A stretch of DNA of 64,000 nucleotides, from contig NC_073355.2 of assembly GCF_027580225.2 (NCBI RefSeq), positions 18,948,001 to 19,012,000 of the forward strand, given 5' to 3'. Under the pieces are notes generated by a model. It made no database searches. It worked only from the letters and a program-made list of their open reading frames with translations, and was not told the origin of the DNA. Of the stretch, positions 21,317 through 34,195 are shown in pieces. The stretch is from Misgurnus anguillicaudatus. Its lineage: Eukaryota; Chordata; Actinopteri; Cypriniformes; Cobitidae. Both the position numbers and the translations under genes were made by a program. Position 1 is the stretch's first letter, and every line of letters starts with the position of its first letter.

Positions 21317-24300
21317 TTAAACTAATAAGTAGTAACAAAATAAACTTTTAGTAAAATTTAATGTTGTATTAAGTGCAAATGCAGACTATTTGTGTGAAAA
21401 TACCACGTTATAATGATCTTTTTAATGCATTTCCAACATTTAATGCATTATGCATTGTGGGGTAATTTTTACCTCCAAAATTAAAAGCAAATAATACAAA
21501 TATTTGTGCATAATTTAAATGAAGAATAAATGAAATTACTGAAAGCAGTGTACATTTAACACCGGTGATTTTGCAGTGTATTATTCCGGTTGATGAGAAT
21601 CTTAAGGGTGTTTACAAAACTATTTACCTTGTTTTCATGCCATTATATCATCTGGGAATATCATCAATAGGCATGTTGAATCACACGAAGTATAGCCATT
21701 TCTCAATGTCCACAAATTCAAGTCAGTCTCATAATGATGGTGTGCTCCGATCCTTTAAAGGGTGACCTTGTGAGGCCTTCAAACAACCGCATGCTCCCCA
21801 CTGTTTACTTTTTAAATGGCGGTGAAGAGCCTGTGGAGTAAAGTGTGCGCCCATGGCCATGACTGCCAGCTGACAGCTCGGCAACTGCTGGTGACAGACT
21901 TAAACGCTTTGGATCTTGCTTCTAGCACTCTCAACAGCTATTTAGCCAAACATAAGCAACAGTCAGACACAACAACATGTATTCCTTACTCTCAACAGCT
22001 GAGATGCTTTAGATATTTTATCAGAAAAGTTTATTAAATGTTGAGTTGCAACACAATTTTTTATTATCATTACAGTTTATTATAAAACAAAAACTGCATT
22101 TATAAAAAAATATGCTTTTTTTAAATGCATTACTTGGACTGAATAATGAAGAGCTACAGCAGCCAGCAAGAGCCCATAACAGGTGGGAACGTCAATGCTT
22201 AAAGGGCATCAAAGGGGGAATCATCAAGAAGTTGTCTGATAAAAAGACAAGTATATTTACAGTTGTTATTTTCTGTGTATGCTTTCTTTTGACAAATTGA
22301 CAAATGGATAAAAGCATCTGCTTTTTTTAAATGGGTTACTACTAATGGGTTAGGGTTTTTTGTCTCACCATAATTCCCATTATTATATTAATTGTGTAAT
22401 TTTATAGTTTTATTGAGTTTACTATTAATTTAAAATTAGAATTTGTACACATTTTTACATTGAGGTCAAGATTCCAGAGCTGCTAACAGATAGACAGCTT
22501 CTTTTGTCCATCTTTTGATGCAGCCCACAACAAATGTGTTAAAACAAGGATAAGAAACCAGGCAGAGGGGTCATACTCCCCCTGGCCCCCATTCCTTTGT
22601 GAACCTGCATCTTTTTTACTCTGGGATGGTGGAATTCTTTGGTCGAACTCCTTGTCGGACTCCTCAGACAATCTGTGCAATAAAAAGCAGGACTAAACCA
22701 CACAATGTGAAAGTTCCGCTTGTATCCCAGATTCATGCCAGTCACACCCCCTTCCCCCTCCTTAACTGATGGATAACAAAAAGGGGAACTTTTTTTTCTT
22801 CTTCAATCCTTTCCTTTATTCCCCCCCCCAAAATCTCCCTCCATCTGCCCTCCACACCACATCCCAGATTCTTCCCCCTCAGAAGAACTTACCGCTGAAT
22901 TCCAATTAAACGAAATATCCTATTCAGGCACAACCCACTTCCCCACAAGAATGCCCAGTGATCTTGTTAATAAACATGACGTCCTTGCAATCCATTCCAA
23001 GTATCCTGCAGGATAAATGAGGGAGACCTTCAGAGGAATAATCATCGGCAAACTATTTATAGTCACTTTTATGTGTAATGCACAAATGAGAGGTACAGCA
23101 TTTCTTTGCATGTGGTGGGCATCCTCTGGATGGATAAATGAAACTGCATGGGTCTAGTGAATATCCCCTTTTCCCGCCTGCCAAAACACAAACTTTCAAG
23201 GCTTGCCGCAGCTGTTTGTTCTGAATGTTTGCACAAGGTAAACAAAGCAATCTTAGCAAGTTAGCTGTGTTTGCAGAGAGGGTCGTCCTATCTGACTATT
23301 CGATTTGGCAAGTCCTCTTGATGCAAATGAAGTCGCTTTGATCTTAATACCCACAATGCGCCACAAGTTTAAACATAGGTAATGAAAGCAGTCTGTTCAT
23401 AGCGGTAAAAAGGCATCATGTCAATAAGAGTACTTCCTTCCCTCATCCATACCATATTTATTTTTTCATCTTTTTCTTTTGCTTTGACCATCTGAGCGAT
23501 TCTTTGAAGATGAAGGTTAAATTCACAACAGCTGCGTCTGCACTGCATCCATTGTGCAATGTGTATATGACCCGCGCACAGTCGGTTAGCGGTTGTCTAT
23601 CAGTCTACAGTCTCCTGTTTATTATTCCACATAATGAATCATTTAGATGTATTTCATTCATCTTGAGTCTCGTGTTCATTTAATCTGTAGGACCTTTTTT
23701 GTGGTTTGTGTGATTTTTGTTCCTGTTGAACTACTAGAAAATGGATTTTGGGGAGTAACTAGCTAACTACCATTAACTACATTTTGGGTAACTCAAAACA
23801 GAGTTGCTTTTGTAGTAAGAATCAAAGGTTCCAGTGTATCTTTCAAATGACGAGAAGCTTGGAAAGTAGCTTCCCCGAAACGCTAAAAACTTTTCGATAT
23901 TGAATGCATTAAATGATGCACAGTCATCTCATTCTTTAACTCATTAAAAAAAAGTCCTACTTTTTTAGATGTCATGGCCGTTTGACATTTTAAATTGGAT
24001 CTTGTCTGTAAAATCTTCAATTGAATTATGTAAGCACCACATCCTGCCAAATGTAATGTCTTTGTGTCCACTGTTTCTTTCTCCAAAGCTCTTGGATGAC
24101 AGCATAGATTCCAGACAGCAACGGTCCTGGATATCAGTCCTGAAACACAGGCACAGAGGATGAATTCAGATTCAGACGTTATAGTGCACAATGAAACAAT
24201 TTTCATCCCATCTGGGTAAAATCTATTTCAGTCGATGGAAAATGCATCTAAGCTAGATCCAGATGGAGGGAAAAACATTCTGTATTTGTCTTTGTAGTGT

Positions 24301-25229
24301 ATCTCTTAAACGATAAGTCCTGCAGAGAAAGTTGTGTCCCAAACAGAGAAACAGAAAGCGGCTTCTGAGGGGCCGCGGTGTCCCCTGGCTCTCACTTCTG
24401 GTGTGACCTGTAATCCTATCAATCCTAGCACAGCCATGCTGAGAGAATAAACAGAGCTATTGGCTTCTGCCACTGCCCTTTTAAAACTATGTTCCTCTCT
24501 CACACAGAGCAATGCAACCCTGGATTAAATAGACATGAATGAGAAAATACTTTTGGATGACATGGGTTTGCGCCTCTGTTTTTCTACAACTTTGACAAAT
24601 AAACATGTCTCGTTTTCTCAGAGCTCTTCCAAGTCTTTGACTCGCCATCAGATCTTAACATTCTTCTGAGGGGATACGAATACCATGACATCATTTCGTT
24701 GAATTGTGGGTAGTTTGAGTGTCAGTTATTGCAATGTTGGCTGCCAGTGCTTGTACTGCAGTGACCGTTGCAGTTGCTGTAACTTGTGCTTTGTTTCCAC
24801 CATGTCAAATGGATTAGGGGAAATTTAGCAATGGATTAAAGGGTATTTCTGTGGCGGTTGGGGGTCAGATTGCACCCTTGGCTTGTCTGGGCATGTCTTC
24901 AACTACAGTACATCAAATTGTCCAATGTATGGCAATATGCAGCATTAGGTGCACCCATCCAGATTAAACGTTTATTGATCAGATGTTACTTTTTTATAGT
25001 TCTTGAGATTCAAATGTGGATAGCATAGTTCAGGTCATTTGATTTAGAAAGTTCCTATTAAAATATTCTATTAAGAGTATCTAGGCAGAATTGTAAGGGA
25101 AACTGTGAAAGTTGAGATCTCTTTAGAAACTAGAGAAAACATATGGGATTACCGCAATCTAATGGCAATGCATTTTACAAGCTGGCTAATTCATATTAAT
25201 TCATACAACAAAAAAGTTGGTTTAACTTA
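21317..25229. other. Gene-free stretch upstream of lfng
   Basis: No gene supported; all open frames are under 110 codons. Repeat-free, balanced patches at 22480-23300 and 24300-24540 are candidates for conserved regulatory DNA. No transposon ends were recognised. Confidence 0.5.
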
Positions 25230-25853
25230 AAAAGAATAAGTTAGCTGGTTTTCTTAATATTTTGAGTTCATTCAACTTAAAAATGTTAAAAAATGCAACA
25301 TGATCTCATGAAAAGTCGTGTTATATTCAATGTGACATGTCCGTGGCACGACTTTCTTTTTCGAGTCACTTTATGTATTGTTTTCTCCCCTGATTTTTAA
25401 ATCTTTGTCCCTTGGGGTTGGGTGAGATTTGGGGTTTGGGTTAGGAGGAGGTTTTATGTATCTACATGTTTTTCTTCTGCTTTTAAAACTATTCTCGCCT
25501 GGAGTTTGGGTTAGAGTGTCTAAAAATGTAACAGAAAGTGATTCTAACCCCAAGCAAAAGTCGGAAAAACAATGAGAAAACAATACATAAAATGACATGA
25601 ATAAGAAAGTCACATGAAAAACTATTAATAGAAATTTGTGCAAGTGTCACGAAAAAGACATTCGTGCTCAAGGCACGTAAAAATCTGAATTTCATGCCAT
25701 GGACACGAATAAATTGATCAAATTTTGCGTGACTATAACACAACTTTCCATGAGATCAGTCTGGTTAGTTGACACAATTTCTACACAATTATTTTTTAAA
25801 GTCAACTAAGTTGAATGAACACAAATTTTAAGACAACCAGCTAACTATTTTTT
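25230..25853. mobile_element. MITE with GTTAGCTGGTTTTCTTAA arms, disrupted
   Basis: The left arm at about 25237-25285 (TTAGCTGG, TTCATTCAACTTA) is inverted at about 25803-25848 (AAGTTGAATGAAC, CCAGCTAAC). The space between is filled by the separate element at 25300-25759, a nested insertion. Confidence 0.75.
25300..25759. mobile_element. GATCTCAYG hairpin element, copy 1
   Basis: TGATCTCATG at the left and CATGAGATCA at the right. Near the middle is the core typical of the group, with CTTGGGGTTGGG on one side and TTCTAACCCCAAGC on the other. Inner arms such as GACATTCGTGCTCAAGG recur at 42209 and 55206. Non-coding. Confidence 0.85.
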
Positions 25854-26751
25854 GGATGATTTGGTTTCACACCTGTGACGTTGGGGTTAGTGGTGGATAA
25901 GCATTTGTTTTTGTCTGATTCGCTTCTTATGAATTTATGCGAATTTGCCAACTTGTACAATACATATAAATTTTGTGAGATCAGTGTGGTCTTTTCCTCT
26001 TTAGAAACATGTATGGCAAGCATTTCTTTCTTATATTTGTATTATTTGTTGAACAGTTGTCCACTACAAAAAACTTTTGTGAAACAGAAAAAGAGATAAA
26101 TTGTCATTCATCTCCACGATTTACAATATAGCCATCTACAACAGCTGATATCTGTCTGTTCAAACGTGTAAGAGCAGCACTGGAACCATATGAAAGATTT
26201 ACATACAAGAAGCAAATGATCTCTCCAGCCTGTCAACAGTAACGTTCTGTGGCCAACTACAGTTTGAGGAAGAAGTGGGAGGTGAAACGATGGGAAAGAA
26301 ACCGTTTGGCTCTTTTTGTATAGAGTTGGAACAGTGAAGCTTGGACAAGGACGCTGCTGTTTGTGAATGAATCGGGCTCTGGATCACTCAGCCTCTCTGA
26401 AAGACTTCTCTTCAACCTATACCCTTCTCTTTTGTAGCCTGCCACTACCTTGCTGAGCAGGACAATGAGCCAGCAATTGAAAACTGAGCCATGTTTCGGT
26501 GCTGCCTGGAGCCCATTAAACTCTAAAGCTTTACTGTAGGTCTCACTCATCAGGCTTCTATTGTTATTATAATAGTTCGCCGCATGCCAATAGGCCCATT
26601 GCTTGAAGCACCCATCGCATACCAGCCACAAATAAGAGCTGGTACAAGTCAACTGGTATTTTTTAAACTCTGGTTCTGAAAACATTGCCAGTTGTTATGA
26701 TGTAACCCTATTGATTTGCTTTGAAGTTATCTGAACTCATTTTATAATCTT

Positions 26752-26880
26752 CCTGTAGCTTAATCGGTAGGGCATTGCATTAGCAGCAAAAGAGTTGCGG
26801 GTTCGATTCACAGGAAACAACTAAAAATTATGCACTATAAGTCTCTTTGGATAAGAGCTTCTGTCAAATAAATAAATATA
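26752..26880 (+). mobile_element. tRNA-derived SINE
   Basis: A box TAGCTTAATCGGTAGGGCA, B box GGTTCGATTCA at 26800-26810, and tail CTCTTTGGATAAGAGCTTCT ending in ATAAATA repeats. Same family and orientation as 19705-19858. Confidence 0.9.
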
Positions 26881-27282
26881 ATGTATTTTCTATACTGGTA
26901 AAGATGTTGTTGTCATAGTAACCACATTTACAACTCTATCTGATCATTACCGTACAGCCAAACCCTTAAAAGAGTGCTGCAGGGATGATATATTTTTGTA
27001 GGCAAAACCCAGAAGCGAGTTAGCAATTTTGCACTTCTGGTTCCATCGTCCCAAAGTCAATGTGTTTTTCGAATGGAAGTTTGGTTAAGTGCCTTAAATA
27101 ACATCTTGGGTTAAGAGAAACCCAAGATATTTTCAAGTTTTATTCTACGACCTAAAACACACCAGTGATACCCTTCACTTGTGACTTTTTAAAGCTTTAT
27201 CGTGACTTAAAAAGAGTGGTTGCAACATGGGACTACAGACTTTGTAGAGGAAAATGACTTGGCTGTTTGTCAAGACAACCAG
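26881..27282. other. Gene-free, no recognised element
   Basis: Short unannotatable interval between a SINE and a TIR relic. Confidence 0.5.
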
Positions 27283-27489
27283 TGTCCCCCTAACTTTTGG
27301 GTCGACCTACAAAAATGTTCTATTACCCGGGTATAGTCATATTGTAACAAACCTAAAGGTTCAAAAGTTGTCACTGAGGTGGTACCCTTTCAAAAAGTAC
27401 ACATTTGCACCTAAAGGGTGCATATTAGACCTTTTTAAAGGATACCGTCCTTGTGACAACGTTTGTACCTTTTATTTCTGACAGTGTAG
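27283..27489. mobile_element. Relic of a CTGACAGTGTA-ended repeat, copy 1
   Basis: Shares TTTCAAAAAGTACACATTTG, GGATACCGTCC-like and terminal TTTCTGACAGTGTA blocks with 57601-57818. A shorter remnant lies near 37690-37770. Non-coding. Confidence 0.6.
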
Positions 27490-29248
27490 ATTTAAAGTAG
27501 CCTGTGGTACCAGGCAATAAGAAATGTTGAATAGTTTCCTTTGTTTCATTGAATACAATGGGATATTGCAGCTATGGGGTTTGGGTGGGGTTGCTACTGT
27601 TGAGGTGAATTACCTTTTCTCCAGCCCATTCCGCTTATTTGTATGCTAAATGACATTTGGGAATGCTGAGATGGCTCCGCTGGGAGATCATCATCAGAGT
27701 TCCCATTATGCAGATCTCCCAGTGCTCACAATGGTCACTAATAGAGAGATAAGCAACTGTTGATATCCAAATGTTAATCTTAATAAAGAGCACACAGGGG
27801 AATCGAGTATTTAAGTGTGTTTCCCTAACAAGGTTAGCTTTGCAATGAAAGCATGTTTTGATGAGTGTTGTTGAAGATGGTGCGAATCTGCTGTCGGGTG
27901 TGAAAGCTCAGCATAGGGTTTAGGGTGTGGAGGAATCGCGCTAAACCCGACTGTTGGTGTGTGGCACAAGCGTGTGGAAGTTAAACATCGTAAAAGTCCA
28001 TTTCAAGTTGATGATGAAGGCGACGCGAGTCGAACGTGCAAGCGCGAAAGTCATTGTCTGAAGTGTTAAAAACCTCAGCGCTGTTAAGTAGTCGGCAACT
28101 TCAAACATGAAACCCTTGCAGGCTCTCATTAACGGCAACAAGCTCCTAAATGAATTCTTGATCTGTTTGTTTTCACGTTTGCTTTCCCCTAACAAGAACC
28201 ACATGTTGCCCAAGTCAAGCTAGTTTCTAAAACTCTGGATTCCTGGACAAAACAGACATGTCGGTCTTGATGTTTTTGCTTGTTAATGGCCCCCTTTATT
28301 GCTTAGTCCATAAATGCAGCACACAATAGGTTGAGCCTGACCTCACTGCAGTAATTGGTGTCAGTAATGTTTTGCAATTTGGACTAGCACATTTGCATAA
28401 CTGTCTCTGCGTTCAACCCCCAATTACTGTCCTAATTCCACCCATCACCCTTTTCTACTGCCTTCCCATAACTTTGACCCAGACATGTTACCCTAAGTGA
28501 CTGTCTTGCAGCCTTATGAGACAAGGGAAGACACTGTGTATATATAAATGGGTCTGAATTTCCATTAGAGGACACAGAGGGCCACAACAGTGGGAATCAG
28601 TGCACCAGACAGTACCAATTAACACTATAGAGAACCAGAGATCCGTTCTGGTTGTTTCCCTTTGATTCATTTGGCTCACATCTTTTCTTTTTGTCTCACC
28701 GATGTTTGGTTTCGGAAGGGCTTTGTGATGTGAAGTATCCGTGCGGTCACATGGGACGCAATCTTCTGAGGCACAAGAATGAAACCATTGGGAAACGATA
28801 CTTTAGTCGAATATAATATAAGACAAAGAGAACCGGAGTGGCCCTAAAGGGGTAGAATGACAGCGAATCTCACGGGGGACGTCTCATATAAAGTGCTGAG
28901 CTGGAAAGAGAGGGAATGTACTGGGACAACGCTGAGAGTCTCTTTGTGTGTGTGATGAGTTATCACAGAGGGAAAGGCGTTAGATGTGGGAAAAACTGAT
29001 AAAACTGTTCAATAAGCTCACTGCTAAGATTACCAGATTTAATGTCTCTTCAGACTATGAAAAGCAGCGGATGCTTTTAAGGTTACATAACGTGAGGTTT
29101 GCCAAGTTTACATCACTGATTCAACAGCACACTGATTGCATTACTAAATTATTAATAAAATATTTTGAGTATTTTCAACTTTATTTAAGTCCTATTATGT
29201 TTACCTTTATGCATTTGGCAGATGATTTTATCCAAAGCAACTTAGAGG
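27490..29248. other. Gene-free stretch
   Basis: No supported gene. The balanced, repeat-free part from about 27640 to 28980 may include regulatory DNA, but nothing specific is recognisable. Confidence 0.45.
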
Positions 29249-29480
29249 CTGTTTACACTTGGCATTAATATGCGTTTTCGTCGATCGGATCACAAGTGGA
29301 TGACGTTAATGCCAGGTGTACAGTAAACGGTGTTCAAAACGTTTTCCACTTTCAACCACTTTTAACCACATTCAGAGGTAGTCGAAAACCCTTTTGATCG
29401 GAGTACTTTTGTAGTGTAAACGCACATGTGGTTGAATGTGTTCGAATAGCCACAGGAGTACTGAACACATGTTTTACGTC
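29249..29480. mobile_element. Degenerate TIR repeat remnant
   Basis: Contains TTACACTTGGCATTAATATG and CGTCGATCGGATCACAAG, which I recognise as a recurrent fish repeat, with an inverted GTAAACGCACATGTGG block. The ends are eroded. Confidence 0.5.
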
Positions 29481-29820
29481 TTTTCTGACTTCTGACATGA
29501 ACACACGGTGTACAGTGCTATTTTTAGCCTTAAATTGATAAAACATTACACGTGCATTGCAAGGTACATTTTATCAATATGTGTGTTCAATGGGATCAAA
29601 CCCAAGACCATTTGCACTGGTGTGTCATAGATTCTAACATTTTATTTTAAACAATTTGTGCATTATATTTATTTATAAGCGAAAATGTCAATTTCTAAAA
29701 CAATTTAATGTAAAAAGTTATTTTTATACATATGCTTGGCCAGAAAATGTTTAAAAAAAATTATGTTTATATTGAAGTCCCCAAATGTAAGTTTTGAATT
29801 GTCAATCCAATGTAACAAAA

Positions 29821-30430
29821 AAGGTTGTTCAACTTAAAAGTAGGTCAGCCTGATCTCACGAATTTCCGTGTTGTAGTCACGGAAATATTTTGCTCATTTA
29901 TTCATGTCATTGTCACGGATCGCCGCATTTTTCCGTGTCCGCACAAAAGACTTTCTTTTCCGTGTCAGTTTCACGTATCGTATTGGTTACTCAATTGTTT
30001 TTCCTATATTCTTACCATTGTCGCTTGGGTTTGGGGTTAGAACGACTTTCTGTTACATAAAATGACATCCTAACCAAAACCCAACTCCCTAACGTCACGG
30101 TGACAATTGTTTAAAAATCTGGTAAAATATAGTATAAACCAATAGGTAAAGTGACATCTTAACCCAAACCCCAAATCTAACCCAAACCCAAGCGACAATG
30201 GTTTAAAAATAGGAAAAACAATTGAGTAACCAATACGTGAAACTAAAAGTACGGACACGGAAAAATGTGGAGAACCATGACAATGACACGGATAAATGAG
30301 CAAAACATTCTGTGACTATACCACGGAAATTTGTGATATCAGTTTGGACATTTTTGACTAAATTTAACTAAAAATGTTATAGTCAAATTTTTTTTGAGTC
30401 AACTAATACTTTTAAGTTTGATGAACTAAT
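29821..30430. mobile_element. ACTTAAAAGTA-arm MITE, disrupted
   Basis: GTTCAACTTAAAAGTA at 29827-29843 is inverted near 30397-30425 (TACTTTTAAGTTTGATGAAC). The interior is occupied by the hairpin element at 29850-30342. Confidence 0.6.
29850..30342. mobile_element. GATCTCAYG hairpin element, copy 2
   Basis: CTGATCTCACGAATTTCCGT at the left is answered by ACGGAAATTTGTGATATCAG at the right. The core holds CATTGTCGCTTGGGTTTGGG on one strand and its inverse CCCAAACCCAAGCGACAATG, so it would fold into a long hairpin. Confidence 0.87.
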
Positions 30431-30442
30431 CCACTGTGTATA

Positions 30443-30631
30443 ACTTGGGTCTTTCGGAAGTCGTATTTGTCGACCGCATACGTCATTGAGGTTCTCACAT
30501 TTCAGTTAAAAACATATACAATCATTGTAGTTTCATTCTTACTGTAAAATGTATCGATTGCTTTTCTGAAATAATAAACCTCAATGACGTATGCGGTTTA
30601 CAAATACGACTTTTGGAAGACGCACCCAAAA
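30443..30631. mobile_element. Short palindromic TIR element
   Basis: GTATTTGTCGACCGCATACG followed by TCATTGAGGTT is mirrored by AACCTCAATGACGTATGCGG and TTTACAAATACGAC. The arms are about 36 bases with few mismatches; the loop is about 80 bases. Confidence 0.8.
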
Positions 30632-31937
30632 TCCTGGCCAGGACGCGTCCCAGAAAAATGGTTACCCTAGTATAACCAATTGGAAGTTTGGATGTGTGGT
30701 TTGACTGAGGTTGTGTATGTTGTAGCACAAAACCAAACATTTCTATCAAGAAGAAATATTTTTGTTATCTTTAACAGAATATGCCAAAAGAATGAAAGCA
30801 TATATGACAAAAATGAGTTTTAGTGTTTTAATTATTATTACAAAGTCACTTTGGAGGAAATATTAGACAAATGAATGCAGACAGTCTCCTTCATAGTCAT
30901 GTTTTGTTTTCATTTAAATTCAAGATTTCACTTTGCGATATAATCAAATTTGTTACGAGGGGCCAAAATCAGCTCTGTTCAACCAGGCCTGTCTGCTTCT
31001 CCGTTTTTGCCTTTGTCTCACTCCTTGTGTTGCTGTTCTCTGCAGGTAAAAAGTACCAGAACCAGTCTCACGCGCCTCAATGTCACCACCATGACCTCTT
31101 TGAGTCCCCCAGAGCTCATAAAGGTCTGAGCCTTGCACTACCCCGATACCTGATCTGCCTCCCAGTGAACCCGCCTTTACGACCCCCTGACTTCCCTTCC
31201 CTCGAGGGCTTGGGACAAACCAGTGGCCCCATGGAGTCAATCTGTCTTTGGTACAGTAACCGCTGGCTTTTGAAGCCAGGTTGACTAATTTACCCCATCA
31301 AGAGGGGCCCAAACATGTGGGCCCTAAACCCTACTGGTGTTCCATCACTGTGTCTTCTGTACCCACAGAGAGAGCAAGCATGACAGATGGAGTGGCCATT
31401 TAAGGTCAGTAATGTACGCAATCTGTAATAATACACTTCTCGTGTAATCCATTTTAGATTTTACAGTTCTGGCTGCCTTATTTCCCACTTCACAGCCAGC
31501 TTCTCACATTTCAGTCCCCTGTGGTAACTTTGTCAACGTTTGGGCATTTGATTTATTGTAGTTTGACTGTAATGTGCATAATTCACTTAGGAAAAAATAA
31601 AGCGAAAACATTAATGAAACAAGACGCATGGTTTCTGCAGTGTCCGTATGATAACCATCCCCTCTGTGTCTTGTAAAGCGATCTTCAAATAATGTCAAAA
31701 TTGTGAGCACCAAGATTTTTGGAAAACCCTTCTTTGAGGATGGAAAGGAGTAGGGTGGCTTTTATGTGGTGATCCATGGGGGGCCAAAGGAATTGCATCC
31801 TTTCTATGTGAAGCAGATGTGAGCTTGTTGAATGACTTTACAACCATGTGTGACATACGCTGAGTACATGACACAAAGAAAACCAGGCCAAGATAATCAC
31901 CAAAGACAAACTGTAGCCTGCTTTAACATGAGTTTCT
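30632..31937. other. Gene-free stretch
   Basis: No gene supported. The part from 30980 to 31330 is GC-balanced and repeat-free, contains overlapping open frames on both strands (up to 137 codons) without family likeness, and could equally be a conserved non-coding element. Confidence 0.45.
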
Positions 31938-32088
31938 GTACTCTTAAAAATAAAAGTGCTTAAAGGGTTCCTTTTTAGTCCCACAAAGAACCATTTAGTC
32001 AACCATTTCTTTTTATAATCTGAAGAATCATTTTAAACAGAAAGGTTCTTCATTGGCATTGTGAAGCGTCTTTATTTTTAATAGTGTA
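31938..32088. mobile_element. Short MITE with TACTCTTAAAAATAAA ends
   Basis: TACTCTTAAAAATAAAAGTG at the left is inverted at the right as TTTATTTTTAATAGTGTA. The inside carries AAAGAACCATTTAGTCAA and AAAGGTTCTTC blocks. Fragments of the same family lie near 40920-40985 and 46905-46985. Confidence 0.8.
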
Positions 32089-32419
32089 TGTCTTCAGTTT
32101 ATTTACTCAACATTCTTTCATCACAGGAACTTAATGCAATGACATTAGCACATTATGGGGCTTTTTAGGGTAATTTCCTTCCTGGCGTCTGGCTTTAAAA
32201 TGGCATTACATTACTGGTCATCAACCATATAAATTTTTTTTTGTTTGTTTTACAATGATTATATATGATATTTGAAAATATGTTTATATGTTTCTTCTAT
32301 AATTTACCAGAATTCATGTTTAAAACAAGAAAAAAAAACATAAATATGTAAAACTTCTGGTTTAAACTATTCAAGTTTATTTTTCTTACACCATTGGCAG
32401 ATTTTGTGTGAGCAACCTC
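32089..32419. other. Gene-free AT-rich interval
   Basis: Nothing recognisable. Confidence 0.5.
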
Positions 32420-32614
32420 ACACTGTAAAAAATTTGCACCATTTTTGTCAAATCAACACTTATTTTTTGTTACTTTAATGAAAAAATTAAGTTCAACAAA
32501 TTCAACTTGAATTTATAAGTTATGTTAACTTTAAGCCAAAACTTAAAATATTAGGTTGAATAGTCTTGCAAAACCAAGTTGGTTTAAGTTTGTGCTGCAT
32601 ATTTTTTACAGTGT
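32420..32614. mobile_element. CACTGTAAAAAA MITE
   Basis: ACACTGTAAAAAATTTGCAC at the left, GCATATTTTTTACAGTGT at the right. The interior is AT-rich with AAGTTCAAC and AACTTAAA motifs. Non-coding. Confidence 0.82.
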
Positions 32615-33507
32615 AATTTAGAATAAAATAAAAAAAACAAATATCCTATGTCATTTTGCTTTTCAAGTAAATCTAATCAAAGATATTTGTACAGGAAAAC
32701 AAGACCTAAATAACTAAGAAATGTATTTTGAGAAATAATACACTGCAAAAAAAAAATTTTTTCCCTGTTTTTAGTAGAAATATGTAAAAATATTTTTTCT
32801 TGATAAGCAAAAAGACAGTCTAGGTCTAAGACATAAAATATACAATTGATGTGAATTTGTGCTTAAAACAAGCAAAAATATATGCCAATGGGGTGAGAAA
32901 AAAATCTAATAATTCATAATTCAAGCAATATTTTCTCACCCCATTGCCAGGTATTTTTGCATGTTTTAAGCACAAAAGCACTTAAATTGTATAGTTTTTG
33001 TCATTTTGATCACAGACTTGGGTATTTTGGCAAATCTGAGCTCATTAATGTGAGAATTTTTTAAGATCTCTTTTAAACTCTAAAGAAATTTTTTTTTTTC
33101 AAAAAACATGTCTATTTGTTTTATATTTTACTCTTGTTGCTGTCTGAAATAAAAAAACTGCAAAAAATGACTTTCTTACTTAGTATTTTGTCTTGTTTTC
33201 AGTACAAATATCTACAAATTCTTAAATTAAGATGTTTTTTCTTGATGAGCAAAATAACTTAAGAAAAAGAATTTCGTTTACAAAAAATATACAATTTAAG
33301 TCAATTTATGCTTAAAACAAGCAAAAATATCTGCCAATGAGGTAAGAAAAAAAATAAATTTCTTAAACATTTAATACAAGAAATATTTTGTCACCCAATT
33401 GGCAGATATTTTTGATTGTTATATGCACAAATTGCCTTAAATTGTATATTTTTGTCTAAAAACTATATTTTGTCTTAGGCCATTTTGCTTATCAAGAAAA
33501 ATCATCT

Positions 33508-34047
33508 TAAAGGTATTGCTGAGGATTTTCTGTTTCCGGGTGGATCATCAAGACTATTTGGTCCTCCTAGTTGTCAATCAGGAGTGTTTTGCAATTGCAT
33601 TTTTTTAAAGGTGCAGTGTGTAAGTTTTAGAAGGATCTGTTGACAGAAATGCAAAATAATATATAAAACTGTATTATCAGGGGTGTATAAAGACCTTTTA
33701 TAATGAACAATTATGTGTTTATTATCTAAGAATGAGACGTTTTTATCTACATACACGGTGGTCCCCTTACATGAAAGCCGCCATTTTGTGCCGCCATGTT
33801 CATACAGAAGCCCTTAATGGACATACTTTTTTAATAAGTTGTCTCCAACGATGACATGTTTGTCCGGTGGCGGCTACCGTAGCTTTTCTATGTGTTTCAA
33901 AAGCGATAGATGAGCAGTGGACTTAGCTGTTGGTTGCAGTTCGCAACCTCACCACTAGATGCCACTAAAATTTACACACTGCACCTTTAAAAGGGGAGAA
34001 GGCGGTTCTTTTCTAAAATTCGAGAAAATCCTCCGCTATACCTTTAA
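33508..34047. mobile_element. TIR element with GAGGATTTTC ends, nested
   Basis: AAAGGTATTGCTGAGGATTT at the left is answered by AAATCCTCCGCTATACCTTT at the right. The outer MITE sequence resumes on both sides. Only about 150 bases of its own body remain around the inner insertion. Confidence 0.75.
33607..33991. mobile_element. AAAGGTGCAGTGTGTAA family element
   Basis: AAAGGTGCAGTGTGTAAGTT at the left and ACACACTGCACCTTTAAA at the right. The body includes TTGCAGTTCGCAACCTCACC and ACTAGATGCCACTAAAA near the right end. Other copies: inverted at 41181-41565 and broken at 10528-11398. Non-coding. Confidence 0.88.
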
Positions 34048-34195
34048 TTTAAAAAATTGTAGCCATCTCTACTGAAAACAAGACAAAAAAAGGTGGGAAA
34101 AAGGTGTTTTCTTTCGTCTTGATTTGAGCATTTTTGGAAATTACTACTAAAACAGGATAAAATTACTAACTAAGAAAGTCATTTTTTTTGCAGTG

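Larger units (their letters stand above)
32741..34195. mobile_element. Tandem CACTGCAAAAA MITEs with nested insertions
   Basis: CACTGCAAAA at 32741, preceded by TA, and TTTTTTGCAGTG ending 34195, followed by TA. A second left end (ACTGCAAAAAATGAC) at about 33158 shows two head-to-tail copies. Each holds the inverted CAAATTAAG/GCAAAAATATCTGCCAATG blocks. The second copy is split by the element at 33508-34047, which is itself split by 33607-33991. Confidence 0.82.

Noticed and set aside
30871..31284. 137-codon plus-strand frame with a hydrophobic segment
   Set aside because: The opposite strand is open across the same bases, no family likeness, and no exon context. Reported only as a balanced unique patch.
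32741..34195. Regular spacing of similar blocks, reminiscent of a repeat array
   Set aside because: Explained by tandem and nested MITEs; not a CRISPR array, and the genome is eukaryotic.
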